40,645 nt of DNA from Bacteroidales bacterium (GCA_017550405.1 JAFZPH010000010.1:1-40645); one strand, 5' to 3'. Counted from the stretch's first letter, positions 14,614 through 23,581 are shown. Notes: generated from the sequence alone by a model not told the origin. Numbers and translations are program-made.

Positions 14614-16167
14614 TCATTGCTGAGGGTTGTCGTACTCCTCCCAGTAGTCGGCATTCTTGATGCCGAGGTCTTTGGGGTGGAAGGTGGGTTTGACGCCTTG
14701 TTTCTGCTGGCGTTCGTAGTCGCGCAGGGCGCGGAAGGCCACGGGCGAAAGGAGCAGGATGGCGATGATGTTGATCCATGCCATCATGCCGACCCCCATG
14801 TCGCCGAGGCTCCAGATGATGCCGGCCTCTTTCAGGCTGCCGAAAAAGACGGAGGCAATGAAGAGGATGCGTAGGACGTTGATGAGGCGACCTTCGTTTT
14901 TGCGGGTGTCGAACATCTTGCGGTCGCGGTGGCGTGCCACGGCGTGGTTCTGGCGGCCGAAGTATTTCTCCTGGGTCTTGAGGCGGCGCTGGCGGGCTTT
15001 GGTGAAGAGGTAAATGAGACTTGTCTCGGCATAGTAATAGTAAGCCATGACGGTGGTGAAGGCGAAGAAGAAGAGCGTGATGCTGATGACGATGCCGCCC
15101 CAGCCGTTGTGGAGCAGGGTGGAGAGGGCTGCGATGGTGTATTCCACGCCGGGCAGTCCGAGGTCGGACACGGTGGATTGGTAGAGGTAGCCCGTGCCGG
15201 CGGGGTCGACGATATTGTAGCATTTGGTGGCGAGGAGCATGACAGCGGTGGCGGTGCAGACAAGCAGCGTGTCGACATAGACAGAGAACCCCTGCACAAG
15301 ACCCTGCTTGACGGGGTGGTCGACTTTGGCGGCGGCGGCCACGATGGGTGCGGTGCCCTGTCCGGCCTCGTTGCTATAGATGCCGCGTTTGACACCCCAG
15401 GCGATGGCTGCGCCGATGATGCCGCCAAGGGCTTCGTGATAGCCGAAGGCGGAGGCTATCATGTCGCGGAAAGCTCCGGGGACGGCGTGGGCGTTGACTA
15501 TCAGTACCACGATGGAGAGGATGATGTAGGCTATTGCCATAAAGGGGGTGACGATTTCGGCCACCCGCGAGATGCGCTTGACACCGCCCAGCACCACCAA
15601 CGCGATAAGGGCGGCGACGCAAAGGCCGACTATCCACGGCTGGAGGTTGAAGGTGGTGGAGAAGGACATGGCGATGCTGTTGCTGTGAATGGGCGGCAGG
15701 CAGAGGGCGCAGGCAATGACGGTGGTGGCCGCAAAGAGAATGGCCAGCCATGAACAGTTGAGCCCTTTCTCGATGTAGTAGGCGGGGCCGCCGCGCAGCT
15801 GGTCGCCGTGGTGTTGCTTGTAGATTTGGGCCAGGCAGGCTTCGGCATAGGCTGTACCGGCACCGAGGAAGGCGATAATCCACATCCACACGATGGCTCC
15901 AGGGCCTCCGAATCCGATGGCCAGGGCTACACCAACGATGTTGCCGGTGCCCACGCGGCCTGAGAGGGCGAGGGCAAAGGCCTGGAAGGAGGAGATGCCA
16001 GCCCGCTTGGAACGGTCGTTCTTGAAGAGGAGGCGGACCATCTCGGGGAGGTGGCGCACCTGCACGAAACGGGTGCCAAAAGAGAAGTAGAGTGCCGCGG
16101 CAAGGCAGAGCCCTACGAGCGGCCAACTCCATATACATTCGTTGAGAAAGGTTATTATTGCGTCCAT
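14614..16167 (-). CDS. Sodium:alanine/glycine symporter (AGCS family)
   Basis: This 517-aa integral membrane protein takes up alanine or glycine together with sodium ions. The family signature GRVGTGNIVGVALAIGFGGP lies near residues 70-89, and many hydrophobic segments follow (for example VGLCVAALIALVVLGG and VETPFMAIAY-like stretches, about ten in all). The N-terminus (NECIWSWPLVGLCLAAALYFSFGTR) and the ironclad motif GIYSNEAGQGTAPIVAAA near 265-282 are both characteristic of AGCS proteins. Length fits the family. It appears monocistronic: its own minus-7 box lies upstream at 16244-16251 and a hairpin terminator downstream. The charged C-terminal tail (QKQGVKPTFHPKDLGIKNADYW) should be cytoplasmic. 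Confidence 0.95.
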   Translation of the reverse strand: MDAIITFLNECIWSWPLVGLCLAAALYFSFGTRFVQVRHLPEMVRLLFKNDRSKRAGISSFQAFALALSGRVGTGNIVGVALAIGFGGPGAIVWMWIIAFLGAGTAYAEACLAQIYKQHHGDQLRGGPAYYIEKGLNCSWLAILFAATTVIACALCLPPIHSNSIAMSFSTTFNLQPWIVGLCVAALIALVVLGGVKRISRVAEIVTPFMAIAYIILSIVVLIVNAHAVPGAFRDMIASAFGYHEALGGIIGAAIAWGVKRGIYSNEAGQGTAPIVAAAAKVDHPVKQGLVQGFSVYVDTLLVCTATAVMLLATKCYNIVDPAGTGYLYQSTVSDLGLPGVEYTIAALSTLLHNGWGGIVISITLFFFAFTTVMAYYYYAETSLIYLFTKARQRRLKTQEKYFGRQNHAVARHRDRKMFDTRKNEGRLINVLRILFIASVFFGSLKEAGIIWSLGDMGVGMMAWINIIAILLLSPVAFRALRDYERQQKQGVKPTFHPKDLGIKNADYWEEYDNPQQ

Positions 16168-16243
16168 GTTTGAATGTTGAATGATGTCGAATAATGTTTA
16201 ATTACTTATGTCTACGGATAAATGCCGCAGGTGAAAAGATTTG

Positions 16244-16251
16244 CAAAGATA
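16244..16251 (-). promoter_or_regulatory. Minus-7 element of the symporter gene
   Basis: TATCTTTG on the minus strand, about 77 nt upstream of the start codon at 16167. No TTG is found 19-21 nt upstream, so only this half of the promoter is supported. Confidence 0.5.
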
Positions 16252-16294
16252 AGAAAAAAAAATGAATCACCTGCTTTTTGCTGTATAAAAATGA

Positions 16295-16325
16295 GAAGAG
16301 GGCGCCTTCGGGAGGCACCCTCTTC
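16295..16325 (-). terminator. Terminator of the subtilase/cohesin-like operon
   Basis: Arms 16295-16306 and 16314-16325 form a 12-bp stem with one mismatch (16303 against 16317) and a 7-nt loop. On the minus strand the stem is followed by TCATTTTTATA. It sits 39 nt beyond the stop of the cohesin-like gene. Confidence 0.75.
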
Positions 16326-16364
16326 ATTATTGTATGCTATTCAGCAGTTGGTCTGAAAGCAGTG

Positions 16365-19037
16365 TTAGCGGCGGACAACCACACGACGTGCGGTCTCGTT
16401 GCCGACCTGGACCAGATAGACACCCGAGGCGGGCATACGGAAATGTATCGTCTCTTTAATGCTACTCTCGGTATACAATAACCGTCCTACATCATCGAAG
16501 ATGCGTACACTTTCGCCGTCAGCACCTTGCACAGTGACGACAAGACCTTTTGTAGTAATAATGCTTTTGGGAGATGGCACGTCTGTTGTGCTAACATCAT
16601 CGCGTTCAAAATATGCATACCTTACAATGTCTTGTGTCATTGTTACATGTTGCGGATTCTCTGAACTGCCGTTGTTCCACATACTAAATCGGAATCCACT
16701 ATATGGGACTGCGACAATTTCTACTACAGTGTTTGCGCTATAGTGTCCTGAACCCACAACGATGCCGCCGTGATTTGCAGGCACAGTGGCGAGAGTAAGG
16801 TCGTAGTACTCAATCGGCTCCATCACTTCTATTGTATCGTGAATATAGTTGTTGACGATTGTAGTATCATGCACAAACGTCGTGTCATGAATATAATTAT
16901 TCACCACGATGGTGTCATAATGCCACAAGAATGTCGTGTCATGTACTGAGACAAGGAGTGTGTCGTAATAATAATGGTTGATATAGGTTGTGTCATGTAT
17001 GTAATTATCCACCACGATAGTATCGTAATGCCATAGGTATGTCGTGTCATGTACAGGGATATACGTGGTGTCATATATGTAGTGGTTTACAACTGTGGTG
17101 TCGTGAATAAAGACTGTCTCTACCACGATAGTGGTGTCGTGTATTTGCTGTACCAAAGTGTCATGGACTACTTGTATGGCAATGTATGCAACACTATCGA
17201 TAGAGGTAAGCATATTAATACCTTGCCGATTGGCTGCTGTCACATTGCGTAACAGCATAAGTTGTGTGCTGTGGTCGTTTGTGTCTGTGAGATGCATGTG
17301 TAAATCCAACACGGATCCACTGTTGCCGCTAAACAAACTGTTGGTCATTGACATCACCAGCACACGCCATGTTGAGTCGTTAAGTTGGGCTGAGCTAATC
17401 ATATGTCCATTGCTACGTTCTGTAAGTTGAATATCGCCACTACCGATTGAAGCGTAATGGTGCGGGTACTCAATATCCATTTGCAGAGCAGTGATATCTG
17501 AATAATTATCCATGGACACACTCACCATGGCACTGTCTACGCCGTTGGCGGGATTGGTGGTTATATACAATGCGTTGGGCTCATACCGCAGACAGGATAC
17601 TGCCACCTCTTTGAGAGTGTTGCGTGGGTCGTTGGTGTACAGTTGCATGATGGCAGGGTAGTTTCCTGCAGCTATTCCACCATAGTTGATATGTAGAGTG
17701 GCATTCTGATTTATCGCCACGGTCAGTGGAAGGTTCTCGCTTATGGAGTAACCGCTTTGAGTGAACACCACTTGGCTCAAGGTCATCGTAGCGTTACCTG
17801 TATTGCGAATTGTAAATGCGGCTCTTGCCGTGTCAGTAACGGGAGTATTGCCCAAATCTAAGCTGTTGTTGCAATTAAGCGTGGGACTGTTGATGTTCAC
17901 ACGTCCTGTATACACACCAGATAGAACATTGTGTCCTGCCGAGTCAGACAGTGTGGTTTGCAATAGCTGTAAGTTGTAATACCCGTATCCATGCAGCCGT
18001 ACTTGAAAACTTGCCACTACGCCGTCGCCACCATGCAGAGGATAGTTCTGAAGGCTTGTGACAAGCAGTGTCAGCGTATCGCCCAGCATCCCTGCTGTTG
18101 CCGTATGCCCATGGCTTCGGCTGCTATTGACAGCAAAACTCCCAGGGATGTATGTCAATGCTGATGGTATCTTGATGGATGTCTGCAATGCCACTATGCT
18201 GTCCATGTTGTTCATGCGCAACTCGATGGTAACAGTGCTGTCGGTCTGCCCAGTGACAGTGAGTGGCCTCATTTCATTAACCGAGTAAGGGTCAGCCGTG
18301 ATAGTCAAAATGCTGTCTCCTACATTTGCATTGTTGTGAATAATGGCATGCATGGTGATACTTCCTGCTTGCAGCGGGGCGAATGTGATAGTGACTATAC
18401 GTGATTCTCCGCCAAGAATGGTCTCATTCGAGACAGAACAACTCAATGCTGCATTGTCAAACGTCAGCCCATAGAGTGTCATGGGTTCATTGCCAAGGTT
18501 TCTCACTGTTATATTTCTTGTATAACTGCTGCGTATGGGGTAATGCCCAAAATCTACACTGCTTGCGTTCAATCCAATCTTAGGCGACTGTATGGTGACA
18601 CTGCCTGCGGTGGTCAATACTGCAATAGGTGTTCCGGTACTGCTTGACATAACTGGCTGCAACAAAGGCAGACTATACGTGGCAGGCTCATTGCCCAGTA
18701 CCACTCGAAATGTCAGCAAGGCTCCGCTGCTTCCGCTGTATGAATCAAGGCTTAAGGAGTAGGAATAGATGTGCAGAGTATCTTGTTGCACCGTGGCTAT
18801 AACTTGATGACTGCTGCCACGACTTGTCAGGGTACAGCTTGCTGGCACATATTGCAGTTGCCCACCCAGTGGTATGAATGCCTGCATGGCGGAGATGTTG
18901 TCCGAATTGGTCAGCGAAAGGGTAAGTGTAACTGTGTCGCCGGGATGTCCTTGGGCAGTACTCAGTGTCAGTCTGTTGCTTGCATGGCCGATTATTGTTG
19001 CCATCAGGAACAATAGCAGAACTGTTGTTCTTTTCAT
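16365..19037 (-). CDS. T9SS-secreted protein with three cohesin-like domains and a His-Asp-Thr repeat stalk
   Basis: The 890-aa protein has a signal peptide (MKRTTVLLLFLMATIIGHAS). It then has a cohesin-like beta sandwich (about residues 22-150, HPGDTVTLTLSLTN), a DUF1573/choice-of-anchor D-like domain (152-250, LNASSVDFGHYPI), a second cohesin-like domain (255-375), a second DUF1573-like domain (378-480), a third cohesin-like domain (485-620), the [HY]DT repeat (625-738), a divergent InlB-type repeat (745-810) and a T9SS type A sorting domain ending in RRVVVRR. It should be exported and anchored at the cell surface. It is translated 14 nt after the subtilase, from a rare strong Shine-Dalgarno sequence. 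The cohesin assignment rests on fold-level pattern, not on a search; a related carbohydrate-binding-type beta sandwich is possible. Confidence 0.75.
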   Translation of the reverse strand: MKRTTVLLLFLMATIIGHASNRLTLSTAQGHPGDTVTLTLSLTNSDNISAMQAFIPLGGQLQYVPASCTLTSRGSSHQVIATVQQDTLHIYSYSLSLDSYSGSSGALLTFRVVLGNEPATYSLPLLQPVMSSSTGTPIAVLTTAGSVTIQSPKIGLNASSVDFGHYPIRSSYTRNITVRNLGNEPMTLYGLTFDNAALSCSVSNETILGGESRIVTITFAPLQAGSITMHAIIHNNANVGDSILTITADPYSVNEMRPLTVTGQTDSTVTIELRMNNMDSIVALQTSIKIPSALTYIPGSFAVNSSRSHGHTATAGMLGDTLTLLVTSLQNYPLHGGDGVVASFQVRLHGYGYYNLQLLQTTLSDSAGHNVLSGVYTGRVNINSPTLNCNNSLDLGNTPVTDTARAAFTIRNTGNATMTLSQVVFTQSGYSISENLPLTVAINQNATLHINYGGIAAGNYPAIMQLYTNDPRNTLKEVAVSCLRYEPNALYITTNPANGVDSAMVSVSMDNYSDITALQMDIEYPHHYASIGSGDIQLTERSNGHMISSAQLNDSTWRVLVMSMTNSLFSGNSGSVLDLHMHLTDTNDHSTQLMLLRNVTAANRQGINMLTSIDSVAYIAIQVVHDTLVQQIHDTTIVVETVFIHDTTVVNHYIYDTTYIPVHDTTYLWHYDTIVVDNYIHDTTYINHYYYDTLLVSVHDTTFLWHYDTIVVNNYIHDTTFVHDTTIVNNYIHDTIEVMEPIEYYDLTLATVPANHGGIVVGSGHYSANTVVEIVAVPYSGFRFSMWNNGSSENPQHVTMTQDIVRYAYFERDDVSTTDVPSPKSIITTKGLVVTVQGADGESVRIFDDVGRLLYTESSIKETIHFRMPASGVYLVQVGNETARRVVVRR
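16824..17165 (-). repeat. Thirteen [HY]-D-T repeat units (114 aa)
   Basis: This in-frame repeat encodes residues 625-738 of the cohesin-like protein. Thirteen units each begin with HDT or YDT. The distances between successive starts are 8, 12, 10, 8, 8, 10, 10, 8, 8, 10, 6 and 10 residues, with a last 6-residue unit, all even numbers. The intervening residues alternate hydrophobic and polar, as in beta strands. Confidence 0.9.
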
Positions 19038-19043
19038 AGTAAT

Positions 19044-19049
19044 CCTCCT
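19044..19049 (-). promoter_or_regulatory. Strong Shine-Dalgarno sequence of the cohesin-like gene
   Basis: AGGAGG on the minus strand lies 6 nt before ATG 19037, inside the 14-nt gap after the subtilase stop. Nearly all other starts in the window lack such a site, as is normal in Bacteroidota. Confidence 0.75.
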
Positions 19050-19051
19050 CG

Positions 19052-22000
19052 TTATTTAATGACCAGTTTGATTACGTGCGCTGCCATATCTCCTACATAG
19101 AGTCTTGCCATATACACACCGCGAGGCATTCCCTTGGCATCCCATTCATAACTCCCTTGCCCAGTAGGGGAAATGGGAATCATGCTATTGTGCACCAACC
19201 TGCCTGTGATGTCGTATATGCTAATCCTTAATGGCTTTCCACTTACGGCACTGACCGCTTCAATCCGTACTCGATTATCGAACGGATTGGGATACGCCTT
19301 GACTATCTGTGCCGGCATGGTGTTAAGGTCGGTAACCCCTACTTCACCACCGTTAAGGGCTATCACATTGTGGCCTTCGGGGTCGCTCAGTACGATGTTG
19401 TCCAACTTTTTGTCACCGATGCGCAGTAGTGCCGTCTTGCCTGCGGGAATGGTCATACCGCTCATGCTGTAGAATATCATCGTCATTGTATTGCTATCCT
19501 CCACGGTGGCGCACTCGAAGGGCTTTAGTGCCGTCAACACCTCGATGTCTCCGCGTGAGCATCCGCCAATGGTGAACTGCAGACCAGCCAAAGCCACAGG
19601 GGTATTGATATAGAGGGTGTCGTTTTCCACGGTGTAAATGGCAGTCTGTGGGTCATAGTCGTTCTTGCTGTTATTGTTTCCGTAGAGTATGATGTTGATG
19701 ATGCCCACGATGTCCAGGACATTGATGGTGCCGTCACCGTTCACGTCGGCGGCATCGAACAGGAACGGCTGCGGGTTCTGTCCCGTAACATAGTTTACTG
19801 CGGTTATCACGTCAGCCACATCCACTGTAAAGCTGCCGTTGGCATCGCCCGGTATGGTGCTGTATGGCACACAGCTGACGGTCTTGGATGGGCTGTTCTC
19901 GTTGAGCGAGGTGTTGAGAATCTTGTAGTAGTAATAATATCTCTCGCCTGGCACCACGTCGAAGTCTGTGAACATGGTGTCCTGCACTAGCGACTGGTTC
20001 AATCGGATGGTGTCGACTGGCATCCATACGGTGTCGTAGATATATCCAATACCACTCACATAGTGACGATTGGTCAGTAGGCTGTCGTATTGGTAGCGGT
20101 AGATGTTGAATCCGAGGAAGTCCTCGTAGTTCACCTCCTGATCGTTCCATTCAAGGTCTACCTTGCCGATACCCGGCGTGGCTTGGAATCCCATGCTCAT
20201 GCTGCCGCTACTTGCTACCTGTACTTCAAAACGCTGGTTTTCGAAAGGTATCTCGAAGTGCTCGTCATCTTGCGCGCCGCTCACGTAGATACGGTTGACA
20301 CCGTCGATGGCATCACGTCCTGTGAGGGTTAGAAAAGCGGTGTAGATGGTGCTGTCGGCACTCCATGAAGCGTTCTTATTGATGGCGGTCTGTGTATAGG
20401 GCGGGCGGACACCCATGGCGAGGATGGGAGTGATGCTGGTGTCCATGGCGCGGTTGAAGTATACATCGAAGCGGTGGGTGCCTACACCAAGGTATTCCAC
20501 ACTGTCTGCCTCGTCCTGCGGGTCGAACCCGTTGACCAATACCTTCCATACTATGCCATGAGTTAGTGGCGAAGGCCGCGTAGCACGCTTGCTGAGATTA
20601 ATCCAACCGAAACTAGAAGTGCCAGGAGTTTCAAAGTCGTATATTTCCCTATCTCTAATTATTGACTCTTTCGCTGAACCATAATAATTTGTATCTGGTG
20701 TGGTTATATCAACACCCGAACTCTCATACCTAATGGCTTGGCTGTTATTGCAGAAAATATTATTAAAAGAGCCTATACTATTCCCTGCTACAACCCGTGA
20801 TTCAGCGTTTAAAGGGTCATTCCCTATCACATTACAATAAGAACCTTTTGCGCCATACATTTGTATTTGATTGCTAACACAATTAGCAAACCAAAATTTA
20901 TTGTATAGAAGATTAGCCTTCACAAATTCAACATATTGAAAAGATCCATTGGGATTAGAAGCTTGTTTGTATCTGAATATGGAGTTGGACACATTCAAAG
21001 GCATTCGATTAACACCTGCTATATTAATACCTGTATTATTATATTCAAACACGCAGTAATCAAAAAGCCCTCCAGGACTCGTTAATCTTGACCACGAAGT
21101 ACCCAAATCTGTCTTTGTGAAGGTTATCATGCTGTCGGGCTTGCCGATGGCTTGAATGGTGGCGTTGATGGAGCAGCCGTCCTTCATCTTGATGGTGGTG
21201 CCGGGTTTGATATAAAGGGTGCAGCCAGTTGGAAGTGCGAGGTTCTGCGTGACGATGTACTGAACGTTTGGGTAAAGCGTGTCGTTGTGGTTTATCATGC
21301 CGTGCAGTTTCACGCCGTTGGTCACCTGCAGTGTGAATGGGTGGTGCAGGGTGTCGGAGGCATCGGTGGAATAGGCACAGAGGTTGAGCCGTATCTTACG
21401 ACCATCAACTACATTGTTGCCAATCCGAATATCAATAGGGTTAAGAGACTTGCTATGAGCGTAGGAAGAAAGCGGCCATACGAAATTGACACGGTTTTGC
21501 AGAATTTGGATAGTGTTGGTATCCTCATACTCCTGAAATTCGAGCCACACCACGATACTGTCTGCTGGTCCCCACACGGTGCGGATAGTAGGGTAGAGCT
21601 GCACACGCTCGCCAGCGTCAGCATACATGCTGCTGTCGCCATAGGCACTGTCGTTGATTTCGATGGCAACGCACTGGAACACAGCGGGAGCCACGCTTTC
21701 AGCATTATATGCTGCCCAAAAATTGACGGGGTGAAACTCAGTGCTGTAGTTGATAAGGTCGCCGAAAAGAATTTCCTTCGTCAAATAATCACGACGTTGT
21801 AGTAGAGAGGCTACTCCTCCCGCCACCAAAGGGGTTGCCATAGAGGTGCCGTTATAGCTGCGGTACTGCCCGTTGAGTACCGTACTCATAATGCCTACAC
21901 CCGGAGCCGAGAGTTCGTAGTTGTAGAGCTGGCTTTCGTTGTATTGAGAATATGAAGGACCGTCGCAGTCGATATTGCTGAACGATGCCAACATGCCGTT

Positions 22001-23281
22001 GTGTTCTTCACTTGGGTCTGGAATAGTGTTAGTGGCCTGTACACCCAGTACAAAGGTGAGTGCGCCTGGGAAGACGGGGCCACATTGGGGTTCTTTCTTA
22101 GTGCAACAACGAACATCAATATGCTTTGTGTCGTTGCCCGCGGCAGCGACAATGACAGCTGTCTGGTATGCAACAGAAAGAGCCTGTTCCATGGCAATAG
22201 AATAAGCGTATGTGCCGATAGACATGCTGATAACATCGGCACCGTTCTGGCGGGCGTAGTTGATGCCTTGGATGATGGTGGCGATGTCGCCAGTTCCGTC
22301 GCTCTGCATCACGCAGACGGGCATAATCAAGGCATCGGGGCAGGCTCCGGCGATGCCGATGCCGTTGTTGATGACGGCACCCGCTATGCCGGCACAATGG
22401 GTGCCGTGACTGTTGAAATCGTGTATGTCGGCAGTCTGGTTGACGAAGTCCCAGCCATGAATGTCGTCGCGGAAGCCATTGTGGTCATCGTCCTGATTGG
22501 TGGCACCGCCAGCCTCGGCAACGTTGGTCCATATATTGCCCTGTAGGTCGGCATGGTCGATGTCAACGCCTGTGTCGATGATGGCAATGATGGGTCGCCA
22601 TGAGGGGTTCAGTTTAGGTGCGGTCAGTAAGCTGTCGATGCCGCAGGCTGGGATACCCCATTGTAGTGAGTACATTGGGTCGTTAGGTACTGACTTGGCA
22701 AGGGCGGTCTTGACTTTAGGGGTAGAGACTGCAGTGGCATCAGCAGGACTGTCCATTACCAAATCTCTTTCCCCAATGGCTCCAAGTGCATAGCAGATGT
22801 AGTTGGGCTCCACATACTCCACCTCGTCAAGGGTGCGCAACTCTTCCATCAGCTCATACTCGTTCTTTCCGTCCTTGGTGTCGAGGGTAATGAGGTGCCA
22901 TTGGCTCAGGTCGTGTTCTTCCACGTCACCACCGCCATAGCTCTTGCTGACGCGCGGAGCCTTGGGCATTACGAAGTTGGGCATCAGCTGCTCAATGCTC
23001 TCCACCGAATAGCCTTTTAACACGGAGTTGATGAGTAGCCCCTTGGTTGACGACATGAAGCACTTGCCTCCCTTGGCATTGTCTATGCGAATGTCGCTGT
23101 AGTCGTGGAATTTTACCAATAGTTGGTTCGGTTTGGCGGCATGTTGCTGTCTGGAGTCGAGGTGCATCACCTCGTCTTCGTTGTTAGTGGCGACAACAAA
23201 TGGGTTGCTCATCTGCGCTGCGGCTGACCACGACAGGCAGCACAGTAGCGACAGTACCATCAGATGTAGAAAATGTTTCAT
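19052..23281 (-). CDS. T9SS-secreted subtilisin-like protease with dockerin
   Basis: The 1409-aa protein has a signal peptide (MKHFLHLMVLSLLCCLSWSAAAQ) and a prodomain-like segment to about residue 190. The S8 subtilase catalytic domain follows, with D236 (AIIDTGVD), H292 (NSHGTHCAG) and S480 (NGTSMATP). Next come a beta sandwich and a beta-helix-like region (about 700-900), a module near 1000-1140, and a type I dockerin (about 1145-1200) with two calcium loops, GDANGSFTVDVAD and DVNGDGTINVLD. Then come a cohesin-like segment and a T9SS type A sorting domain (YPNPFDNRVRIEA to the end). It should be an extracellular, surface-anchored protease. It is the first gene of an operon with the cohesin-like protein and has a long structured leader. 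The beta-helix part is A/T-rich compared with its flanks. Confidence 0.92.
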   Translation of the reverse strand: MKHFLHLMVLSLLCCLSWSAAAQMSNPFVVATNNEDEVMHLDSRQQHAAKPNQLLVKFHDYSDIRIDNAKGGKCFMSSTKGLLINSVLKGYSVESIEQLMPNFVMPKAPRVSKSYGGGDVEEHDLSQWHLITLDTKDGKNEYELMEELRTLDEVEYVEPNYICYALGAIGERDLVMDSPADATAVSTPKVKTALAKSVPNDPMYSLQWGIPACGIDSLLTAPKLNPSWRPIIAIIDTGVDIDHADLQGNIWTNVAEAGGATNQDDDHNGFRDDIHGWDFVNQTADIHDFNSHGTHCAGIAGAVINNGIGIAGACPDALIMPVCVMQSDGTGDIATIIQGINYARQNGADVISMSIGTYAYSIAMEQALSVAYQTAVIVAAAGNDTKHIDVRCCTKKEPQCGPVFPGALTFVLGVQATNTIPDPSEEHNGMLASFSNIDCDGPSYSQYNESQLYNYELSAPGVGIMSTVLNGQYRSYNGTSMATPLVAGGVASLLQRRDYLTKEILFGDLINYSTEFHPVNFWAAYNAESVAPAVFQCVAIEINDSAYGDSSMYADAGERVQLYPTIRTVWGPADSIVVWLEFQEYEDTNTIQILQNRVNFVWPLSSYAHSKSLNPIDIRIGNNVVDGRKIRLNLCAYSTDASDTLHHPFTLQVTNGVKLHGMINHNDTLYPNVQYIVTQNLALPTGCTLYIKPGTTIKMKDGCSINATIQAIGKPDSMITFTKTDLGTSWSRLTSPGGLFDYCVFEYNNTGINIAGVNRMPLNVSNSIFRYKQASNPNGSFQYVEFVKANLLYNKFWFANCVSNQIQMYGAKGSYCNVIGNDPLNAESRVVAGNSIGSFNNIFCNNSQAIRYESSGVDITTPDTNYYGSAKESIIRDREIYDFETPGTSSFGWINLSKRATRPSPLTHGIVWKVLVNGFDPQDEADSVEYLGVGTHRFDVYFNRAMDTSITPILAMGVRPPYTQTAINKNASWSADSTIYTAFLTLTGRDAIDGVNRIYVSGAQDDEHFEIPFENQRFEVQVASSGSMSMGFQATPGIGKVDLEWNDQEVNYEDFLGFNIYRYQYDSLLTNRHYVSGIGYIYDTVWMPVDTIRLNQSLVQDTMFTDFDVVPGERYYYYYKILNTSLNENSPSKTVSCVPYSTIPGDANGSFTVDVADVITAVNYVTGQNPQPFLFDAADVNGDGTINVLDIVGIINIILYGNNNSKNDYDPQTAIYTVENDTLYINTPVALAGLQFTIGGCSRGDIEVLTALKPFECATVEDSNTMTMIFYSMSGMTIPAGKTALLRIGDKKLDNIVLSDPEGHNVIALNGGEVGVTDLNTMPAQIVKAYPNPFDNRVRIEAVSAVSGKPLRISIYDITGRLVHNSMIPISPTGQGSYEWDAKGMPRGVYMARLYVGDMAAHVIKLVIK

Positions 23282-23314
23282 AGTGAGAATGTTTATGTTA
23301 ATAGGATATACAAT

Positions 23315-23462
23315 AAAAAAGTCGTGAACCTTGCTTATCTACGTTGAGGTGTTCCACGACCATTCATCCTCTAAATAAAGTCCACGATACCATCGTGAGC
23401 TTTACTTCTTTACTGAGGATGAAATTGATTTGTGGAACTCTCAACGTAATCCATAAGTGCAA
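23315..23462 (-). promoter_or_regulatory. Putative transcription attenuator in the subtilase leader
   Basis: Two mutually exclusive folds can be drawn. Fold 1 is a 132-nt hairpin pairing 23331-23338 with 23453-23462, 23341-23348 with 23440-23447, 23351-23357 with 23432-23438, 23363-23370 with 23416-23423, 23372-23375 with 23409-23412, 23377-23380 with 23400-23403, and 23383-23388 with 23392-23397 (loop of 3 nt). Fold 2 pairs 23351-23360 with 23321-23329 (9 bp with one bulged G, 21-nt loop) and is followed on the minus strand by six U residues (23315-23320). Fold 2 looks like an intrinsic terminator and shares the 23351-23357 arm with fold 1. In transcription order fold 1 can form first, so it would act as antiterminator. 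No known riboswitch class is recognised. Confidence 0.6.
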
Positions 23463-23545
23463 ACGATTTGTTTATATGTTATTTATCTAAATACCTTTCT
23501 GTTTCAATGCTTTTTGTTTCGGTTTAACATCTGTTATTTTCGATG

Positions 23546-23553
23546 CAAATATA
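23546..23553 (-). promoter_or_regulatory. Minus-7 element of the subtilase operon
   Basis: TATATTTG on the minus strand matches TAnnTTTG. A start near 23539 would give a leader of about 258 nt that includes the whole attenuator-like region. No clear minus-33 TTG is seen. Confidence 0.5.
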
Positions 23554-23581
23554 CGAATAAAAATTATATTGTGAAAAAAAA

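Noticed and set aside
23410..23454. 14-codon leader peptide gene in the subtilase leader
   Set aside because: No ribosome binding site and no run of a regulatory amino acid are visible. It is kept only as a possibility in the attenuator finding.
23331..23462. Invertible promoter flanked by inverted repeats
   Set aside because: The arms are imperfect and pairing continues through the whole interior, which fits an RNA hairpin better than recombination sites; no invertase gene is near.
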